Positions 1 to 8,188 of a stretch of 16,649 nt of DNA are shown here, piece after piece. The DNA is from an uncultured Holdemanella sp. GTDB lineage: Bacteria > Bacillota_I > Bacilli_A > Erysipelotrichales > Erysipelotrichaceae. A model generated the notes under the pieces. It saw only the letters and a program-made list of their open reading frames with translations, was not told the origin of the DNA and searched no databases. The stretch's first letter is position 1. Each line of letters opens with the position of its first letter. The stretch lies in the NCBI GenBank assembly GCA_900754615.1, contig CAAEDN010000008.1, forward strand, positions 1 through 16,649. Direction: 5' to 3'. The position numbers and the translations under genes were made by a program.

Positions 1-1085
1 CAAGTGAATCTGTAAGCACAAGTGAATCTGTAAGTACAAGCGAATCAGTATCAACAAGCTTGAGTGAATCAACATCTGGATCATTGTCAGAATCTACTTC
101 AACAAGTTTGAGCGAATCAACTTCTACTTCAGTTAGCGAAAGCCAGAGCACTTCAGCTTCAGTAAGCACAAGCGAATCTACTTCAACAAGTTTAAGTGAA
201 TCAACATCTGGATCATTGTCAGAATCTACTTCAACAAGCTTAAGTGAATCAACTTCAACAAGCTTGAGCGAATCAACATCTGGATCATTGTCAGAATCTG
301 GCTCTAAATCATTAAGTGAATCAGAATCAGCTAGCAAGTCTGAAAGTGAATCAGCAAGTGCGAGTGAATCGACTTCTAAATCAGCTTCAGAAAGTAAGTC
401 AACTTCAGAAAGCCAGAGTGCAAGCGAAAGTGTTTCTGGATCTAAATCATTAAGTGAAAGCAAATCAGCTTCTGAATCCGCTTCAACAAGTGCTAGTGAA
501 AGTGCATCAACAAGCGCATCTGAGTCAGCATCTGCAAGCCAGAGTGTTTCTGAATCAACATCAAGCTCATTATCAGTTTCTACTAGCTTAAGCGAATCTA
601 CTTCAGCTTCAGTAAGTACAAGCGAATCAACAAGCATTTCAACTTCAGAATCAGTTTCTACATCTGAATCACTATCAACAGCTACTAGTGAGTTTGAATC
701 TACTTCACTAAGTGAATCAACAAGTATCTCTAATTCATTGAGTACAAGTGAATCAACAACTACAAGTAATGTTGGAGGTGGATCTTCTTACAACCGTGTT
801 GTTATTGATAATACTCGTGCTCCATTACAAGTAGCTCCTCGTGTGACTGAAGAAGTTGAAGAGGATGAAACTCCTAAGGCAAAAACTGAGGAAACAGAAA
901 CAATTGAAAAGGAAAAAATGCCTAAATCAACATTGGATGTAACTCACCGTGTTTGGTGGTCATGGATTCCTATCATTGGTGCTCTATCTTCTTTGATTAA
1001 CGTAATCAATACAAAAAAGGGAAGAAATGATGCTTCTAAGGAAAAAGGAAGTAATGATGCATCTAAAGAAAAAGAAGATAAATAA
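1..1085 (+). CDS. Serine-rich repeat glycoprotein adhesin, C-terminal part (5' truncated by window edge)
   Basis: The reading frame is open to the left edge (first full codon at 3), so the signal peptide and binding region lie outside the window. A TTG at 60 lies in the repeats and is not a true start. Codons 3-767 encode serine at about every second residue (SESTSTSLSEST type), the hallmark of SRRP adhesins glycosylated in the cytosol and exported by accessory Sec. The repeats are followed by a short Gly/Ser stretch, an acidic Glu/Thr-rich linker (about 830-917), MPKST (918-932), a hydrophobic segment WWSWIPIIGALSSLINVI (954-1007) and a Lys-rich tail with two NDASKEK copies. No LPXTG is present, although known SRRPs normally carry one, so the anchoring mode is uncertain. 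The seven accessory Sec genes immediately downstream make this the obvious substrate. Confidence 0.93.
   Translation, partial: SESVSTSESVSTSESVSTSLSESTSGSLSESTSTSLSESTSTSVSESQSTSASVSTSESTSTSLSESTSGSLSESTSTSLSESTSTSLSESTSGSLSESGSKSLSESESASKSESESASASESTSKSASESKSTSESQSASESVSGSKSLSESKSASESASTSASESASTSASESASASQSVSESTSSSLSVSTSLSESTSASVSTSESTSISTSESVSTSESLSTATSEFESTSLSESTSISNSLSTSESTTTSNVGGGSSYNRVVIDNTRAPLQVAPRVTEEVEEDETPKAKTEETETIEKEKMPKSTLDVTHRVWWSWIPIIGALSSLINVINTKKGRNDASKEKGSNDASKEKEDK
3..767 (+). repeat. Serine-rich coding repeat with nested longer units
   Basis: A degenerate 6-nt period (Ser-X dipeptides, serine encoded by TCA, TCT, AGT and AGC) fills the region. Longer near-identical units sit on top: the 44 nt starting at 63 recur exactly at 195, and the first 33 nt recur with one change at 267. 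The spacings of 132 and 72 nt are multiples of 6, so the frame and the Ser-X alternation are kept. This pattern fits recent unit duplication or recombination within the adhesin stalk. It also makes the region prone to length variation and assembly collapse. Confidence 0.9.
1026..1073 (+). repeat. Tandem duplication in the adhesin's C-terminal tail (NDASKEK x2)
   Basis: Codons 1026-1046 and 1053-1073 both encode NDASKEK, at a 27-nt period (NDASKEKGS, then NDASKEKED). The copies differ at synonymous sites (GCT/GCA, AAG/AAA), so the duplication is not very recent or the protein sequence is under selection. It lengthens the charged tail after the hydrophobic segment to about 25 residues. Confidence 0.8.
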
Positions 1086-1098
1086 ATAAAATAATGAT

Positions 1099-1140
1099 AA
1101 AATAACAGTAGCTAACTTTTAGTTACTGTTATTTTTATTT
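1099..1140 (+). terminator. Hairpin terminator or attenuator between SRRP gene and secY2
   Basis: The arms 1099-1114 and 1120-1135 form about 16 pairs with one G-T wobble around a 5-nt loop. The 12 outer pairs (AAAATAACAGTA against its complement) are perfect. The right arm runs into a T-rich stretch, and a run of A precedes the left arm, so it could work in both directions. I see no good promoter between this hairpin and secY2, so it may let some transcripts through and lower the export genes relative to the adhesin. Confidence 0.75.
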
Positions 1141-1153
1141 GGGAGTGGTGTTT

Positions 1154-2341
1154 ATGAAGGAAAAGACACATTTGGTTAGAAATCGATGTCTTTTTTCAAT
1201 TTGTATTATTGTGATTTATATTTTATGTCATAGAATTCCATTGAATGGAATTGATATGAGTGTATATGATAATATAGGTTTGGATTTAAGTGCCATATTA
1301 ACAATGGCCATTAGTGGTGCTGGAAAGAAATGCTATGTCATGAGCTTAGGGATTTCTCCATATATTACCGCAAGTCTAATTGTTTCTATTTTATTCGCAA
1401 TGCGATCAAAAGAAGCAAAGGCTCGTACCTCGCCTAAGGCTATGAATTATTGGATAACAGGATTGTGCTTCATAATTGCACTTGTACAATCTGTTTTTTA
1501 TGCCTTGGAATTAACATATGTAAATCGGGATTTGATGAGTATTATACTTGTTATTTTTGAATTAATGGCAGGTGCTAGTATTGCACAATACTTATTAATA
1601 AAAAACAAAAAATATGGAGTTGGTGGATTTGCTCCAATTATCATTGTTAACATGATAGAATCATTAGTCGGTACATTAGTGAATTCTTCTTTAGAATTAT
1701 TACGTATTCCATTAACAATCTCTTTTGTGATGGTAATTATTATGATTTTTATGGAAATGCATGAAAAGAAAATTCCTCTACAAAGAGTATCCGTACATAA
1801 TGTACACGCAAAGAAAAATTATTTGGCTATTAAATATAATCCAGTTGGGTTTATGGCTTTAATGTTTGGGTCAGGGATTTTTATGATTCCAAGAGTGATT
1901 GTAGGGATCATTCATTACTTTTATGATCAATCATCAAACATTAATTATTTATATGATAACTTGAATCTTTCGACATTATTTGGAATGCGTATCTACATTA
2001 TCATGATGTTTGTATTTACTATTTTATTAAGCTTATTGTTCGTAAATCCAAAAGAAATCTCAGAAAATCTTCTTCAAAGTGGAGATTGTATTGAAAATAT
2101 TCCTGCTGGTAAACCTACACGTCGTTATATTCGAAAATGGGTTTTGTTTTTTAGTTCTTTAAGCGGTTTGATTGTATGTGGTTGCCTTACACTTTGTTTG
2201 TATTTACAGTATAAAGGGATTGTAGATGTATCTGTGGCAATGCTTCCAACTACGTTTATGTTACTTTCAGGATTTATCTGCAGCATCTATTTAGAAATCC
2301 GTGCTTATCGTGATTTTGATTCATATAAGCCATTTATATAG
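1154..2341 (+). CDS. secY2: Accessory Sec channel protein SecY2
   Basis: This 395-residue polytopic membrane protein is the expected length for SecY2, which forms the pore for the glycosylated SRRP. Ten membrane helices can be read, at roughly 11-27, 65-83, 98-120, 126-148, 157-176, 186-203, 231-253, 277-297, 328-351 and 361-382. Two SecY signatures are visible: the helix 2 entry SLGISPYITASLIV (64-77), and the cytoplasmic loop before helix 9, QSGDCIENIPAGKPTRRYI (308-326), which matches the canonical SecY IPGIRPGKPT loop. The ATG at 1154 is chosen because GGGAG (1141-1145) lies 8 nt upstream. An in-frame TTG at 1139 lies upstream of that site and in the terminator tail. The next gene's ribosome site shares the last base of this stop codon. 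SecY2 rather than housekeeping SecY is supported by the locus and the short loops. Confidence 0.95.
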   Translation: MKEKTHLVRNRCLFSICIIVIYILCHRIPLNGIDMSVYDNIGLDLSAILTMAISGAGKKCYVMSLGISPYITASLIVSILFAMRSKEAKARTSPKAMNYWITGLCFIIALVQSVFYALELTYVNRDLMSIILVIFELMAGASIAQYLLIKNKKYGVGGFAPIIIVNMIESLVGTLVNSSLELLRIPLTISFVMVIIMIFMEMHEKKIPLQRVSVHNVHAKKNYLAIKYNPVGFMALMFGSGIFMIPRVIVGIIHYFYDQSSNINYLYDNLNLSTLFGMRIYIIMMFVFTILLSLLFVNPKEISENLLQSGDCIENIPAGKPTRRYIRKWVLFFSSLSGLIVCGCLTLCLYLQYKGIVDVSVAMLPTTFMLLSGFICSIYLEIRAYRDFDSYKPFI

Positions 2342-2353
2342 GAGGTCGTTATT

Positions 2354-3940
2354 ATGATGTATTTTGTACCTTCCTGGTATCATGGAAATGAATATAAAGA
2401 AAATGAACAATATTGGTATAGAAGAAGAGCTGTAACAGAATTTGATGATAGCGTGAAACAAATTCAATTGTTTAACCGAAATGATATTATGGAATATATG
2501 ATTTTGAATTTGAGTTATTGTCCTAACTTTAGACATTTTCTTCATAGACAAAGCGTATTTCATGCACCATATTGGTCTTGTTTTGATGCGATTCAAGAAA
2601 TCAGACGTACAAAGGTAGATATTTTATCTTATAGAGATTTAATGTGGCCTGACCATACAGAATTTGTTTATACACCATTCTGCATTGTTGCCTATGTAAA
2701 TCACAAAAAATATGCTGAAGTACACTTTGGTGAAGATGGTAATATGATTGAAGTGTTTTTGTTTCAATCTGAAGTTATGGTTCGAAAAAATATATATGAT
2801 GATCGTGGATTTTTATCTTTAACGATTGTTTATGAAAATAATCAACCGATTTATGAACAATATTTAGATGGAAAAGGGAATTGGAAAATATGCCATTTCT
2901 TTGAAGATAATCATATTGAAGTGAATCCAGAAAATCCTTATTATTTGATAAATAATCAAAGAATAAAAATGGATTCATTGTCTTATGCATCGATTGATAT
3001 ATTGATCGAAGAGGTGTTTTCTACCTATCTTGATGAGATGACTGAATCATCAGATATTTTCTGTTTGGCTATGCATACACTTCATCATGATTTATTAGAA
3101 AGTTTATTTACTCAAAGAAAAACAATTCTTTCTTTCTATCAAAATCGTTTGGAATTATTTGAAGACGCTGAATTAAAATCTTTGATTCGAAATACAAATT
3201 ACTGCATTGTGGATTCGAAACATAAAATTCGTCCTTTAGAAAAATATGCAGGTAAAACTTTGCCAATTATTGACATTACACCATTTGATACGCGTGTTGA
3301 TTTTGGGATTAGTCAACAATTAACGGTTCAAAATATATTAGTACCGATTGATTCAATTGAACAATCTATATTTGAAGCATTGATTTTAAAATTTGTGTCG
3401 TATTTTGAAATAAATGAGAATGCCCGTGTTCATTTCTTTACGCGAAATGCGAACTGGGATCGTGTGGATTCAATTTTGGATTTCACTCGAGAAGTATTAA
3501 AAACAAATGGTTTAGATGTAAGATTGGCTCGCAAAGAAACGAATGATAAAGCAGAATTTGACTTAGATGAAGAGAACAAAGTGCCTATTAAGTTTTATGT
3601 GGATCAATGTGTGGATGAATTGAGTATTTCTAAATGTATTCGGGAACAACGTATTATGGTGGATGTGACAACACACCCGGATTTATACTTACAGATTTCA
3701 TGTATCAGTAGTGCCATTCCACAAATTGTTTCTTTTGAAACACAATATGTACACAATGGTAAAAATGGATTTGTTGTGAAGGATATATCCGAAGTATCTC
3801 GTTGTTTAACCTATTATTTGGATAATATCACAAATTGGAATAAGTCAATGATTTATTCTTATGAATTAGGTAAGGAATATAATACGGCAAGTTTAATTCG
3901 TAAGTGGAAGGGAGTTATGAAGCAAGTTGAACAAGATTAG
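2354..3940 (+). CDS. asp1: Accessory Sec system protein Asp1
   Basis: This 528-residue soluble protein is the usual Asp1 size. It begins MMYFVPSWYHG, the characteristic Asp1 N-terminus (aromatic-rich YFVPSWY), and sits between secY2 and asp2 as in streptococcal loci. From work on the family, Asp1 has a GT-B glycosyltransferase-like fold without known transferase activity and forms a complex with Asp2 and Asp3 needed to export the SRRP. The middle part (near residues 125-225, with YDDRGFLSLTIVYENNQPIY) resembles the beta-rich add-on domain in GtfA and GtfB of this locus. I see no clear E-x7-E donor-site motif, which fits a non-catalytic role. GGAGG (2341-2345) is 8 nt before the ATG at 2354; a second ATG at 2357 is also possible. 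The end overlaps asp2 by 14 nt. Confidence 0.95.
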   Translation: MMYFVPSWYHGNEYKENEQYWYRRRAVTEFDDSVKQIQLFNRNDIMEYMILNLSYCPNFRHFLHRQSVFHAPYWSCFDAIQEIRRTKVDILSYRDLMWPDHTEFVYTPFCIVAYVNHKKYAEVHFGEDGNMIEVFLFQSEVMVRKNIYDDRGFLSLTIVYENNQPIYEQYLDGKGNWKICHFFEDNHIEVNPENPYYLINNQRIKMDSLSYASIDILIEEVFSTYLDEMTESSDIFCLAMHTLHHDLLESLFTQRKTILSFYQNRLELFEDAELKSLIRNTNYCIVDSKHKIRPLEKYAGKTLPIIDITPFDTRVDFGISQQLTVQNILVPIDSIEQSIFEALILKFVSYFEINENARVHFFTRNANWDRVDSILDFTREVLKTNGLDVRLARKETNDKAEFDLDEENKVPIKFYVDQCVDELSISKCIREQRIMVDVTTHPDLYLQISCISSAIPQIVSFETQYVHNGKNGFVVKDISEVSRCLTYYLDNITNWNKSMIYSYELGKEYNTASLIRKWKGVMKQVEQD

Positions 3941-5438
3941 TGTTTTACAAGTAGGAAATGAAGATTTAAGCTTACAGCTTCATATTCCTGATAATGTAGA
4001 GTGGAATTATGTAGATGATTTAGAAGAGGCTAAAGAACGTGGTTATGATGTTTGTCTTTTAAATCATTGTGTTAATAAAGAAGAGGCGTATATTTTAAAA
4101 AAGAAAATACGAGCTTATACCATGTTTATATTAGATACTGTATATATGGATTCATGGACAAAATGGATTTATAATTCTAGAAAAGCTAAAAGTATAAATA
4201 TAAATTATTTTCAAGATTTCTTAAATTCCGACATATCTATGTTTTATTCAGCACCTTATGGAGAAAAATTTAATCCTCATTCTTTGACTGTTTCTCAAAG
4301 TTTTCATGGAAGTGTCTTTTGGAATGGTTATACGGGTGTTGAATTAGAAGGCAAATTTGGAGATGATTTTTATCAAATCGCATATTGGAGAAATAATATT
4401 CCTATATTTGAAAATCAAACTATTGATTTTTGGTTGGAATATGAAAAAGATGATTCTGTATCCATTGAATTAAAAATTGAGCAATTTCAATTCGGATCCA
4501 TATCTGCATTATGTAATAGATGGGTTTTTTCGGAAAAAGATTTAAATTCGATTGTCTCTATAACAAGTGAAAAAGTATCAGGCTCTTTATTTGTGTCTTT
4601 GCTCGCAAAAGGAAAAGGAAAATTGAAAATTGTTGGTTTACATGATCGTCATTCACGTAAATCATATGGCTCTTTTTTACCTGGAGGAATGCGCTTTGTG
4701 ACCTCAAAACGAGAAGAAGTATTTATGTATTTTGATCCAGGTGATTTAAAACCACCATTAAATGTATATTTTAGTGGATACAAAACCCAGGAAGGCTTTG
4801 AAGGTTATTATATGATGCGAAGCTTAGGTGCACCTTTTTTATTGATTTCGGAAGCTAGATTAGAAGGTGGAGCCTTTTACTTAGGGGACGAAGAGTATGA
4901 AAATATTATAGTTTCACGAATTTTTGGTTGTTTAACACAACTTGGTTTTGATCAGTCACAACTCATATTATCTGGACTTTCTATGGGTACATTTGGATCT
5001 TTATACTATGGTTGTAAATTAAACCCTCATGCGATTTTAATAGGGAAGCCTTTAGCAAGTTTGGGTGATATTGCTCAAAATGAACGTATTTCTAGACCTG
5101 GTGGTTTTCCAACATCACTGGATGTGTTGGTAAAAAATTATGGGGATATGAGTGAGAAATCTATAGATTCATTAAATCATCGGTTTTGGAATCGATTTGA
5201 TAAGGCGGATTGGTCTCAAACTAAATTTATCATTTCATATATGCTTGAAGATGATTATGATATGACGGCCTATGAACGTTTGATTTCACACATTGACGAT
5301 GTTGGTGTTGAAGTCATTGGCAAGGGTGTTCATGGAAGACACAACGATGATACGTATAGTATTGTGGCATGGTTTAAAAAACAATATGATGAAATATTAA
5401 AAAATGATTTTGATCGAGGTGAACCGGATGAAGAATAA
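3927..5438 (+). CDS. asp2: Accessory Sec system protein Asp2 (probable GlcNAc O-acetyltransferase, serine-hydrolase fold)
   Basis: This 503-residue protein has the Asp2 layout: an N-terminal beta-rich part and a C-terminal alpha/beta-hydrolase-like part. In streptococci Asp2 O-acetylates GlcNAc on the SRRP and is also needed for export. The nucleophile elbow is GLSMG at 350-354 (Ser352). Acid candidates are in LEDDYD (Glu441/Asp442), and the histidine is in GVHGRHNDD (His472, or His469). The order Ser-acid-His and the spacing fit a complete triad, so the enzyme is probably active. The start is TTG at 3927, inside the end of asp1; no ATG lies nearby in frame. MNKISVLQVG matches the usual Asp2 N-terminus, and AAGGGAG (3908-3914) lies 12 nt upstream. 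It overlaps asp1 by 14 nt and asp3 by 11 nt, suggesting translational coupling. Confidence 0.94.
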   Translation: MNKISVLQVGNEDLSLQLHIPDNVEWNYVDDLEEAKERGYDVCLLNHCVNKEEAYILKKKIRAYTMFILDTVYMDSWTKWIYNSRKAKSININYFQDFLNSDISMFYSAPYGEKFNPHSLTVSQSFHGSVFWNGYTGVELEGKFGDDFYQIAYWRNNIPIFENQTIDFWLEYEKDDSVSIELKIEQFQFGSISALCNRWVFSEKDLNSIVSITSEKVSGSLFVSLLAKGKGKLKIVGLHDRHSRKSYGSFLPGGMRFVTSKREEVFMYFDPGDLKPPLNVYFSGYKTQEGFEGYYMMRSLGAPFLLISEARLEGGAFYLGDEEYENIIVSRIFGCLTQLGFDQSQLILSGLSMGTFGSLYYGCKLNPHAILIGKPLASLGDIAQNERISRPGGFPTSLDVLVKNYGDMSEKSIDSLNHRFWNRFDKADWSQTKFIISYMLEDDYDMTAYERLISHIDDVGVEVIGKGVHGRHNDDTYSIVAWFKKQYDEILKNDFDRGEPDEE

Positions 5439-5859
5439 GGCATGGAAAGTCGTATGGAATGAAGATACGTTTGGAACCTATCTTTATGGATCTAAAATCT
5501 GGTTTCATTCTCGTGAAGATATTGAATTTGAAAATGAATTGATGCCTCCAGGAACGGTTATTAAAGAGTGGTATTCGAAAGTAAATTATCAGATGATGCG
5601 TACAGAACCATCTCTTCCAATTATTGATGGAGAGAGTTCTTATCATATTCAAGTGAATATGAGTGATTTTGAACTGTATCTTGTTCGCATGGTGTTTTAT
5701 GACCGTTATGAAAATGAAGCAGGAACATTGATTATACGAGAGCCAGAGATGGATTTTAAATGTCCATTAAAGACATATAGCTATCGTGTACAGTTGATTA
5801 ATGCAGGTGGTACGAAGATGCGTTTTCATTCTTTTGTGATTACAGAAAAGGAAGGGTAA
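5428..5859 (+). CDS. asp3: Accessory Sec system protein Asp3
   Basis: This small soluble protein (143 residues, family about 150) lies between asp2 and secA2, the conserved Asp3 position. Asp3 forms a complex with Asp1 and Asp2, is structurally like a carbohydrate-binding module and helps hand the glycosylated SRRP to SecA2. Its content is mostly beta-strand with many aromatic residues (TYLYGSKIWFHSRED, SYHIQVNMSDFELYLVRMVFYDRY), consistent with that fold. I recognise it by position, size and composition more than by one signature. The ATG at 5428 is chosen because GAGGTG (5416-5421) is 6 nt upstream; an in-frame ATG at 5404 would lie deep inside asp2 without such a site. It overlaps asp2 by 11 nt and ends 1 nt before secA2. 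Confidence 0.9.
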   Translation: MKNKAWKVVWNEDTFGTYLYGSKIWFHSREDIEFENELMPPGTVIKEWYSKVNYQMMRTEPSLPIIDGESSYHIQVNMSDFELYLVRMVFYDRYENEAGTLIIREPEMDFKCPLKTYSYRVQLINAGGTKMRFHSFVITEKEG

Positions 5860-5860
5860 G

Positions 5861-8170
5861 ATGAATAAAATTGAAAAAAAATTACACTTTCTTTTGGGTA
5901 AAGTCAAAGAGGAGTGTAAAAAAGTAAAGTGTTTAAGCGATTATGAATTAAAAAATAAAACGCTTGAATTCAAAGAACGATTAAATGATGGAGAAACAAC
6001 CGAAGATATCTTGCCAGAGGCATTTGCGGTATGTTGTGAAGCGGATTATCGTGTACTAGGCATGTTTCCTTATGATGTACAGATTTTGGGCGGTATAGCC
6101 CTTCATTTGTGCTATTTATGCGAAATGAATACGGGCGAAGGAAAAACTTTAACGGCAACGATGCCTTTATACTTAAATGGATTGACAGGTAAAAGTACTA
6201 TTTTGGTTACAGCCAATGAATATTTGGCCATTCGTGATGCCCAAGAGATGGGGCAGGTTTATAAGTTTTTAGGTTTAAGTGTTAAGGCAGGCGTTGTTCG
6301 TGATACAAATGAGCGTTTAGACAATGAACAAAAAAAAGATATTTATGCAGCCGATATTGTATATACAACACATGGTGCATTAGGTTTTGATTATTTATTA
6401 AATAACTTGGTTCATTCTAAAGAAGATCGTTTTATGCGAGATTTTAATTTTGTGATTATTGATGAAGCAGACTCTGTATTATTAGATAGTGCAAGTATGC
6501 CTCTAGTTATTTCGGGTTCTCCGCGAGTACAATCCAATCTTTATGCGCTAACTGATTTTTTTGTCACAACCTTAGTCGAAGATGAACATTATATTGTTGA
6601 AGATAAGAAAGTATGGTTAACAGACAAAGGTATCAAATATGCACAGCGCTATTTCCGTATTAAGAGTCTTTATAGTAAAGAAAACTTCGATATTTTAAGA
6701 CATGTCGTACTGGCTTTAAGAGCCCATTATTTAATGGAAAAAGATGTAGATTATGTTGTAACAGATAAAGGGGAGATTGTTCTTTTAGATAAGAGTACTG
6801 GGCGTAAAATGAATGGTATGAAACTTCGCGGAGGATCTCATCAGGCGATTGAAGAAAAAGAACATTTAAAGTTGAGTCAGGAACAGCGTTCGGTTGCTTC
6901 CATTACGTATCAAAACTTATTTAATTTATTTCCTAAAATGTCAGGTATGAGTGGTACAATCAAAGATGGTAAAGAGGAGCTTTTAGAAGTTTATCACAAA
7001 CAAGTTGTTGTCATTCCACCCAATAAACCTTTAGCTCGTATTGATTTACCAGATCAGTATTTTAAAACGAGTGAAGAACAATTTGATGCGGTGATTAAAG
7101 AAACGGTTAAAAGACATAAAACTGGACAACCAGTCTTGTTGATTGCTTCTTTGATTTCAGATACAGAAATGTTGTCAAAATTATTGGTGCAGGAAAATAT
7201 TGAGCATAGTGTATTAAATGCGAACAATGCATTCTGGGAAGCTGAAATCATTAAAGAGGCTGGTCAAAAAAATGTTGTGACAGTAGCTACGAGTATGGCA
7301 GGTCGTGGTACAGATATTCGTTTGGGTCCTGGTGTTAAAGAATTGGGTGGCCTTTGTGTATTAGGGATTGGTCGTATGAACAATACGCGTGATGAAAGAC
7401 AAGCTAGAGGTCGTTCAGGTAGACAAGGAGAGCCTGGAGTATCAATTTTCTATACTTCTTTAGAGGATGATGTATGTGAAATTTTAGGCGATGATTTCAT
7501 GGAGAAATATATTGAAAAAGATAAATATATTTCAAAAAGAAGAATAAGAAGACTCATTAATAAATCGCAGAAAATCAAGGAAGAGTCTGCTGTCTTCCAA
7601 AGAAAAAATTCGGTTGATTATGATAGTGTTATGCAGCGTCAAAGAACGATAATGTATAAAACGCGTAATGATTTACTGGATGGAAAGAGTTTGGATGAAA
7701 AAGATTTGGTACTGATTTATAAACAAAATATTAATGAATATTTAAAAGAAAATAAAAAAATCAATGACTTTACAATGTATCGTTATATTTTGGATAATTT
7801 ATCATATAGAATTAAAGAGCTTTCTGTTCCTTCAAAGAATAGAAAAGAGTATTTAAAAAATTATGCAGATATGGCATTTAAGGATAAGAAACAAGTATTG
7901 GGAGATCGATTTCCAGAATTTTGTAGACTTTGTACATTAAAAGCTTTTGATGATAGCTGGGTAGAAGAGGTTGACTACTTGCAGCAGTTACAGGCAGCCA
8001 TTTCTGGTCGTTCTACGGCGCAGCGTAATCTTTTATATGAATATCAAAGAGAGGCAAGAATTTCATTTGAAAATATGGAAAAATCGATAAAAAAATCGAT
8101 GATTCGGAATATTTTGTTAGGAGAAGTCTCATTTGATAAAGACAACGAAATGATTATATTGTATCCTTAA
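5861..8170 (+). CDS. secA2: Accessory Sec ATPase SecA2
   Basis: This 769-residue protein is the export motor that drives the glycosylated SRRP through SecY2. Visible DEAD-type motor motifs are Walker A MNTGEGKT (89-96), Walker B VIIDEADSVLLD (198-209), the SecA signature FPKMSGMSGT, motif V MAGRGTDIRLG (from 479) and the arginine-finger motif GRSGRQGEPG (517-526). It is shorter than housekeeping SecA. The C-terminus ends hydrophobically (ILYP) without the Cys-rich zinc site of many SecA1 proteins, as is usual for accessory SecA2. AAGG within the end of asp3 (5852-5855) is 5 nt before the ATG. Eighteen nt separate it from gtfA. All nucleotide-binding motifs are intact, so it should be an active ATPase. 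Confidence 0.97.
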   Translation: MNKIEKKLHFLLGKVKEECKKVKCLSDYELKNKTLEFKERLNDGETTEDILPEAFAVCCEADYRVLGMFPYDVQILGGIALHLCYLCEMNTGEGKTLTATMPLYLNGLTGKSTILVTANEYLAIRDAQEMGQVYKFLGLSVKAGVVRDTNERLDNEQKKDIYAADIVYTTHGALGFDYLLNNLVHSKEDRFMRDFNFVIIDEADSVLLDSASMPLVISGSPRVQSNLYALTDFFVTTLVEDEHYIVEDKKVWLTDKGIKYAQRYFRIKSLYSKENFDILRHVVLALRAHYLMEKDVDYVVTDKGEIVLLDKSTGRKMNGMKLRGGSHQAIEEKEHLKLSQEQRSVASITYQNLFNLFPKMSGMSGTIKDGKEELLEVYHKQVVVIPPNKPLARIDLPDQYFKTSEEQFDAVIKETVKRHKTGQPVLLIASLISDTEMLSKLLVQENIEHSVLNANNAFWEAEIIKEAGQKNVVTVATSMAGRGTDIRLGPGVKELGGLCVLGIGRMNNTRDERQARGRSGRQGEPGVSIFYTSLEDDVCEILGDDFMEKYIEKDKYISKRRIRRLINKSQKIKEESAVFQRKNSVDYDSVMQRQRTIMYKTRNDLLDGKSLDEKDLVLIYKQNINEYLKENKKINDFTMYRYILDNLSYRIKELSVPSKNRKEYLKNYADMAFKDKKQVLGDRFPEFCRLCTLKAFDDSWVEEVDYLQQLQAAISGRSTAQRNLLYEYQREARISFENMEKSIKKSMIRNILLGEVSFDKDNEMIILYP

Positions 8171-8188
8171 AGAAAGGAGTTTAGTTTT

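Noticed and set aside
60..62. TTG at 60 as the start of the serine-rich protein
   Set aside because: The same frame is open with the same Ser-X pattern back to position 3, and no ribosome site precedes it; the gene simply enters from outside the window.
3..767. Repeat region as a CRISPR array or non-coding satellite
   Set aside because: The repeats keep a 6-nt codon-level period, stay in one open frame and show synonymous serine-codon variation; there are no constant repeats separated by unique spacers.
1139..1153. Upstream TTG start for SecY2
   Set aside because: It lies in the terminator tail and before the GGGAG site at 1141-1145, which is properly spaced for ATG 1154.
5374..5652. Minus-strand open frame across the asp2/asp3 junction, and other minus-strand frames such as 14050-14361 and 15809-16159
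   Set aside because: They lie opposite well-supported genes, have no recognisable domains, and arise easily in AT-rich DNA.
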